Shown here one piece after another: positions 58,617 through 64,000 of a stretch of 64,000 nucleotides of DNA. Position numbers and translations under genes: made by a program. The stretch comes from Iris pallida (lineage: Eukaryota; Streptophyta; Magnoliopsida; Asparagales; Iridaceae): assembly GCA_029216955.1 (NCBI GenBank), contig JANAVB010004137.1:87657-151656 (forward strand). Reading direction: 5' to 3'. The stretch's first letter is position 1, and every line of letters starts with the position of its first letter. The notes below the pieces were generated by a model, which saw only the letters and a program-made list of their open reading frames with translations, was not told the DNA's origin and ran no database searches.

Positions 58617-58644
58617 AGTTTCAACAAGAATTGGATGTGAAGAA

Positions 58645-60437
58645 GAGAGGAAAGTAAGAGGGGTTTTATTTTTTATATGGCAGAGAAGAATAGAGGGAAA
58701 GTAAGAGGGGTATTATATGGTAGAGAAGAATAGAGGGAAAGTAAGAGGGGTTTTATTTTTTCCCCCTCACATCTTCTCTCGAGAGAGACGGAGAGGTGGA
58801 GCGTGAGAGGAAGAGGGTCGAAACTTACCAGCGGCCCGGTCAGGAAGGTGGAAGGAGGATGCCAGGCTGGGGGTCTCACCGGCGGCTTCCGGTGCGCGCG
58901 ATCGAAAGTATGTGTGGGGTCGCATTTAATAGCACGCGGTGGCTTTGTTGCAGTGGAGGGCAGGGATGGAGGCCGCGCGGGATCCGGTGGGTTCTTATAG
59001 GAGGCAGCGCGGCTTGGAGGTCGTGGAGGTGCTGGGTTCGGGAAAAATTTGTGGGTGCAGCGGCTCTCCGGTGGGCGGTGCAATTTTGGGCGGCATCAGG
59101 GTCGCTGCCGGAAGCAAGGTGAGTTGGGATTTCCTTTCCTTTCGCTTGTGTTCTTTAGTGTTGGTGGTGATGTAGGTTTTGGGGCTTTTGGGTGGCGACT
59201 GCAGCTGCAGTCGGGTTGGCCACGGGGTTTGGTTTCCAGTGATTTGGTCGGCCGGAGGAGCCGTGGTGTGGGGCGGAGTTGGTGCTATTGGGTGATGGTA
59301 GAGGGGCTGGTAGTGGCAGTTGGAGGCCAGGGGGAAGATGGTGGCAGTGGTGGTTGTGGACAGATCTATGGCGACGAGGGTGGTGTTGTTGTCCGGAAGA
59401 GTGGCGGTGGATGTGTAGATGGTGGTGATGCTGGAGGTTGCTATGGCACATGAGGTGGGGAGGCGGCTACTGCGGGTGGCAGGAAGAATAGAGAGGCAGT
59501 CGGCCTCGGCCGGAAAGTGGAGATGGGTTAGGGATTAGGGTTACGAGTTGTGTCGGGTGTATTAGGACGTGTTGGGGATGGGTTGCGTCATGTCAGGATG
59601 TGTCCGACACAGTTGGGTTGGACGTCGGGGTGTGTCGGACAGGACGGAAGTTATTGTATTTGTACTGGGAAACAATATAGTGGATGGAAAAGGGGAACAC
59701 GGACACGATGCACGATGTCTTGGGTTGTGGAAATATTTGTAGAGATGATGGTGGAGAAATTAATGGAGAGCTCCCCTATATATTGGGTTGAGGACTCTTA
59801 TTAGGATAAAGACTAGAAATTGTTTAAACTTTCAGTTGATAACTCCATCCTTTCGTTTAAATCAATTTAAACTCGATTTGATATAATCTAATACCAATAT
59901 AGATAATCCCGCCTTTGAAATTTAAAATCTATTAAAATCAAATCTTTTTAATTTAAATTATCATAATTAAATAAAATTAAATAAACAAAATTTCAAATAT
60001 TATTTTGAAATATTAAAATAATGAAAATAAATAATTTTGGAAACAAAATATTTATACCCTCGCATACAAAAAATAAATTTATCCAAAACAAGTTTTTCTA
60101 AATTACTAATTATACTTGTATATAAAACATCATTTTATACGGCAAAATAAATGAAGTTTTGAAATTCTCTTTGCTCATAACCTTAAACAAATTGAGTATT
60201 TATCATATATATACATATTAGAAAAACTATACTTCCTTTATAATAAAATCAAAATAATTTTCTAAGAAATATGTACCTCGCACATATTCGCACTAGTCGA
60301 AAATACGAAACAGAAACTCGCACGAGATGTACAATACGACGAATGCCAACTCGTATGCGACGTACAAATCCGAATTACGAAATAAATACCAAATTATTTA
60401 TTTAAAAAAATAGTAGTAAAAATTTAGGGGTTTTACA
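58645..60437 (-). repeat. Right LTR of element D, truncated
   Basis: It aligns with 54224-55940 and ends AATTTAGGGGTTTTACA. The part matching 52467-54223 is missing, replaced by the CACTA fragment. At the junction (58645-58760) the segment GAATAGAGGGAAAGTAAGAG is present about three times. Confidence 0.82.
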
Positions 60438-62345
60438 CCAATTGTAGTCCATTTCTTTAGGAACTTTTGGTTTGACTAAGCCAAATGTTTTGATTACTCC
60501 TAAATCATACTTTGTGTCATCAGAATCCATTTAAAAATATAATTCTACTAATTGTTAATATAAGCTAGGATAGTGATTCAAAAATTATCGACTCTGTGCC
60601 TCTTAAAGTAAGACATGGTATCTTTCAGCCGTGGCTCTAAAAATTTATTTTTACTAGCCATGTTTGCAAAAAGGATAGTCTAAAGTACAAGAATAATAGT
60701 TTAAGTGATTTGCTAATCAACCTTAAGAAATATTTAGTTTATCAAGTGTTGATTAATTTGGGTTAGCTGTAGGGTCTGGTTCCTAGCTAGTGGAGGTCCA
60801 CAGGGGGGACGATTAAGTACCGTGTCGCTTAAAGTTGTTTACGCCCAGTTGACAGAAGGACCCTTTCGGCTTGTACCCAAAATAATCTAACTTTTAAAAC
60901 TTTAGATTTATAGGAATTGCAATATCACTAAACTATTTTTTGACTAAATTGTTTGAATGAATCAAAAGAATTATAATGTCACAAATTATATGCAAATCAA
61001 TGTTTGCCTAACATAATTTAAATATTATGACACAACAATATTGTAATTTTTTTGTCTGACTAGAAATTCTAATATTGTGAATATAGTCATTTAAGGTCAA
61101 ACATTCAAACCATACAAGAAAAATTGTCATTCAACATCGCCACAATCTATATCAAGAAACTTTGCTCACGATTCAACAATATATTTGTCCAGCTACACTT
61201 GGGAATCAAAAAAATGAATAGAATATGTGGGTTGTAAATCTGACAATTACTCTTTCCCATGATCGGAGCAATTTTGTACTTCTAAACTTGATTCCAGTTT
61301 AGAAATAACAATTTAGAAGATATGTCATTTTGTACAATATTTTAAGATAGTTCCATTATTCTAGCTAAACATCCATTGGCTCCCAAGAATTTAAAAAATA
61401 AAATTTACAAACTTCAAGTGTAGTATAATAGAGTGAAAAACTTTGTATTGCATACCTTCACCTTTAGAAAGTTTGTGTTTCCTAATAAGTTACAATCTTT
61501 AATACTTCTGGCTTGAAGAAAAATGTACACAGATGTTGTTTAGATATAAGTGAGAAAAATACGAATATGCATTACCTTCACCGCTAACATGTTGCTAATT
61601 TAAAAAAAAAATTAACATCTCTAATGGTCTGCCTTTTAGATAACAAATGTTAGTAGTGAAGATCTTATCAAAATATAGCAATGAGGTACCAAATCCATAT
61701 TCATATCAAATACTCCAACAAATCAAGTAAGCAAAAGATTTTTACTAGTAAGTGATGGCACGTTGGCAAAATCTAGCCATGTTCAAACCAATTATCCTAA
61801 TGTACCAAGTTATCCATGTTAATATGGTGGTAATAGATAATAACATGTTAAGAACAAGTATGTCAAGGTTTTAGATTTATCATTTTCACAAATATTTTTC
61901 TAATTCAAAAAAAAGGAATTGTTCCTCAAAAGCTATTAAGAAAAAAGATTAGAACTTACTTCGCCTTTCACGAAGAATAAGATTAGGCATTTGACATATT
62001 TCTGTTGCATAAACAGAATTAGCATAACAAATTCTTTTATGTATGTATGTATGTACTGGACAATACAACAATAATATATTAATCATATCTATAGTATATA
62101 CTTACATCAGATAGGAAATGCAATGATGGAAGGAAGCTTCAGAAGTCATAATGAAAAGAATATCTAATCATAATAGGCATATATGCATTAATACATACAT
62201 ATAACCAAATATCCTTGCATATCTCTGTATATTTAGATTCCTTTGTGAGCAAAATAATGGAATCTATAGATATTAGACATACAAGTAAACCACAGATGAT
62301 AAAATACTTGTGTCACCAACTTTTAAATTTATTGTAGGTCGATTC
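60438..62345. other. AT-rich spacer with no recognised gene
   Basis: No supported coding frame. The small segment 60765-60880 is less AT-rich than its surroundings but was not recognised. A short (TATG)n run lies at 62039-62054. Confidence 0.55.
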
Positions 62346-62814
62346 TGTTGGAATTATTCAATAATTAAGGGGCCACACATGTAAAATTAATTGTGTTTGG
62401 GCTATCTAAATAATTAAGCCAAATTAAAGTGGTCTATTTGGAAATTGGCTTAAGGGTATAATTGTCAGAATTAATGTGTAGATACCGGAGATAATTCTAA
62501 TTTGATGAGGGGCCAAATTAGAAATATCACAACACACATATCTATATATATGTGTATTCATTAGGGTTATGGTCCCCAACTCATACGGCCACCAAGAGAG
62601 GTTTTCTCTATTATCTTCTGTATCCCCATCAACAAAGAAGGAACAAAGATTTCATCTTTGTTATTAAGGGCCGTAGTGGGTTGGAAGATCGAACCCAATA
62701 AAGAGACGATCGCTTCAAGATCCATCAAGCCTAGCAATGGATTCAGGTACGCTTCCGCAATTTTTATTATGTTCTTCATCTCATGAATCGATAGGTACAA
62801 TAAAACTTCTAACA
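62346..62814 (+). repeat. 5' LTR of a plus-strand copia element
   Basis: TGTTGGAATTATTC to AAAACTTCTAACA, 469 bp, directly followed by a primer-binding site, which fixes the orientation and right border. A TATA-like CTATATATATGTG lies near 62541. The frame on the other strand (62567-62815) is a shadow. Confidence 0.85.
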
Positions 62815-62816
62815 AG

Positions 62817-62829
62817 TGGTATCAGAGCC
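62817..62829 (+). other. Primer-binding site (initiator tRNA-Met type)
   Basis: TGGTATCAGAGCC, two bases after the LTR end; identical in core to the site at 13471-13485. Confidence 0.92.
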
Positions 62830-64000
62830 TCCCTATTTGATTCATGAGTTTGAAGTTTCAGATTCAATTTTTATTGGTGTTCAGAAACCCTAGATCGTTT
62901 GATCTAATTTAATTTAGGGGTTTCCATTGCTCGATCAAAGTTTTATGATCCATCGATTGAGTTTTTATTTTTATTTTTATTTTTTTTGTTGGAATCATAT
63001 GATTTGCATGTACTAAGGTTTCGGTTCCCTAATTTAAATCATATTAAGATTTCGGTTTAGCAAAAATTGTTTGATTCCATTAAAAGGATTTGATTGAAAA
63101 TTATACGATCATCTGTTTGCTCGTCCCTGCTGTTCATTCCTCTTTCCGGTGGTAGATTTCTGGTTATGTAAATTTAGGGAGAACTGTCAACAACAAGACA
63201 CAAAATCTTTATCCCAGATTTTTGGGTTGTCTGAATCTGTTTCAGCTATTAAGGGCCATGTCCCCCGTACACTAGAAAATTAAGGAGACCTGCCACATAC
63301 TAAAACTTTCTCATTCAACTAAACTAAAACAATTTAGTGGCCATATGGAAGCATATACAGATTTTTTTTAGAGATGCAGCTTCTTGAGTGGATACCTATT
63401 GAAGCCTAGTGAGTCATGCTTCTTACCAGTCCTAGCTCTTCACACGAGCAGATGATCATCAGATTTAGTCTTATGGTCAGTTATTTGGCGAGCCTTTAAA
63501 CATTAATTGCTTTAGGTGTGAGACTTCCTTAGAGCTTTCAAGATGGGAAGTGCACAAGAAACTTGGTTCACCAAATGGTCTTGACCTATCTTACTGATTT
63601 GGCCATTTAAAACATGAATAAACTTCTCACCATATGATCTTGAGATAAGGCTGTATTCTCTCATAGCAACATTTTCAGACCCGTGATTCTGACATCAATC
63701 CACTTTTGAGTTATTCAAAAGATTCGAAATTCACTTGTTGGACATGTGATAATATGGAATGCATATTTTAAGTTATTCAAAAGATTCACTTGCTTATTAT
63801 GTAGCAGATAAATTTTTGGTGTAATCTTTATAGATTATTTGATATAATCTTTTGATACATGATATTCAGTGGAATCTAATCTGTTGATTATTGACTATTT
63901 ACATTTTTTAAAATAACATGTACATAAAGTTTTGGACATGATTCAGTTTTGTAAAATTTAGTCAACATTCAAAAAAATTTGGTACCTTTTGTGACTAGCA
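62830..64000 (+). other. Leader of the right-hand copia element, no gag seen
   Basis: AT-rich, with AACCCTAGATCGTTTGATC near 62887. No open frame resembling gag appears in the 1.17 kb after the primer site, so gag either starts beyond the window, is destroyed, or the element is non-coding. Confidence 0.5.

Larger units (their letters stand above)
57261..58640 (+). mobile_element. CACTA (En/Spm) transposon, 5' end only
   Basis: The terminus CACTACTAAAATCTG (57261) is followed by subterminal repeats of TAGCGACGT and its complement through 57475, as in CACTA elements. A CT-rich leader, a G-rich probable intron and a transposase-associated exon (58446-58616) follow. The other terminus (CAGATTTTAGTAGTG) was not found, and sequence passes into the D LTR near 58640, so this is a truncated copy. 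Confidence 0.85.
52467..60437 (-). mobile_element. LTR element 'D' with a CACTA fragment in its second LTR
   Basis: The left LTR (52467-55940) and a partial right LTR (about 58645-60437) are direct repeats on the minus strand. The left LTR is preceded on the internal side by the AAATTTCGAGGACGAAATTC block (55958-55977), so the 3' end is at the left. Outer flanks are GCAAT (52462-52466) and CCAAT (60438-60442), a 5-bp duplication with one mismatch. The remaining interior (55941-57260) has no coding frame. Type: Tekay-like, non-autonomous or heavily deleted. Confidence 0.75.

Overview
This is plant nuclear DNA made almost entirely of transposable elements. It holds decayed Ty1/copia and Ty3/gypsy LTR retrotransposons of plant-specific types, a CACTA (En/Spm) fragment, a Mutator-like MITE, long AT microsatellites and AT-rich spacers. 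I found no intact host gene, rRNA or tRNA. The families fit a flowering plant, probably a eudicot with a repeat-rich genome; the species cannot be told from the sequence.

Layout. 1-2757: the 5' part of a minus-strand copia element (integrase, protease, gag, probable LTR), cut by the window edge. 2758-5827: AT-rich spacer. 5828-20781: gypsy-type element 'C' on the minus strand, with large LTRs and a non-coding interior. Inside it are a MULE-type MITE (7982-8241) and a full-length copia element (8593-14244, 5-bp TSD). 20782-31015: a Ty3/gypsy Tat-lineage element on the minus strand (3' LTR, long 3' region, integrase, archaeal-type RNase H, RNase H, RT), cut off before its protease. Its 3' region carries a decayed plus-strand gene of the plant mobile domain (PMD) type, with TATA box, a spliceable intron and poly(A) signal. 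31016-39618: element 'A', with a 4.2-kb 3' LTR, a truncated 5' LTR and gag only (TR-GAG-like). 39619-about 44300: the pol and 3' LTR of a Tekay/Del-type chromovirus 'B', into which A appears to have inserted. About 44300-50368: non-coding interior and 5' LTR of element 'E', related to C. 52467-60437: element 'D', whose second LTR is broken by a CACTA 5' end (57261-about 58640) that keeps the transposase-associated exon. 62346-64000: 5' LTR, primer-binding site and leader of a plus-strand copia element running out of the window.

Function and decay. No element here looks capable of moving itself. Most premature stops can be explained by single C-to-T or G-to-A changes, and catalytic aspartates are lost in two copia proteases and two gypsy reverse transcriptases. 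The most interesting object is the antisense, intron-containing PMD-like gene of the Tat element. A second is the inferred single large deletion at 31016, which would explain the truncation of four elements at once.
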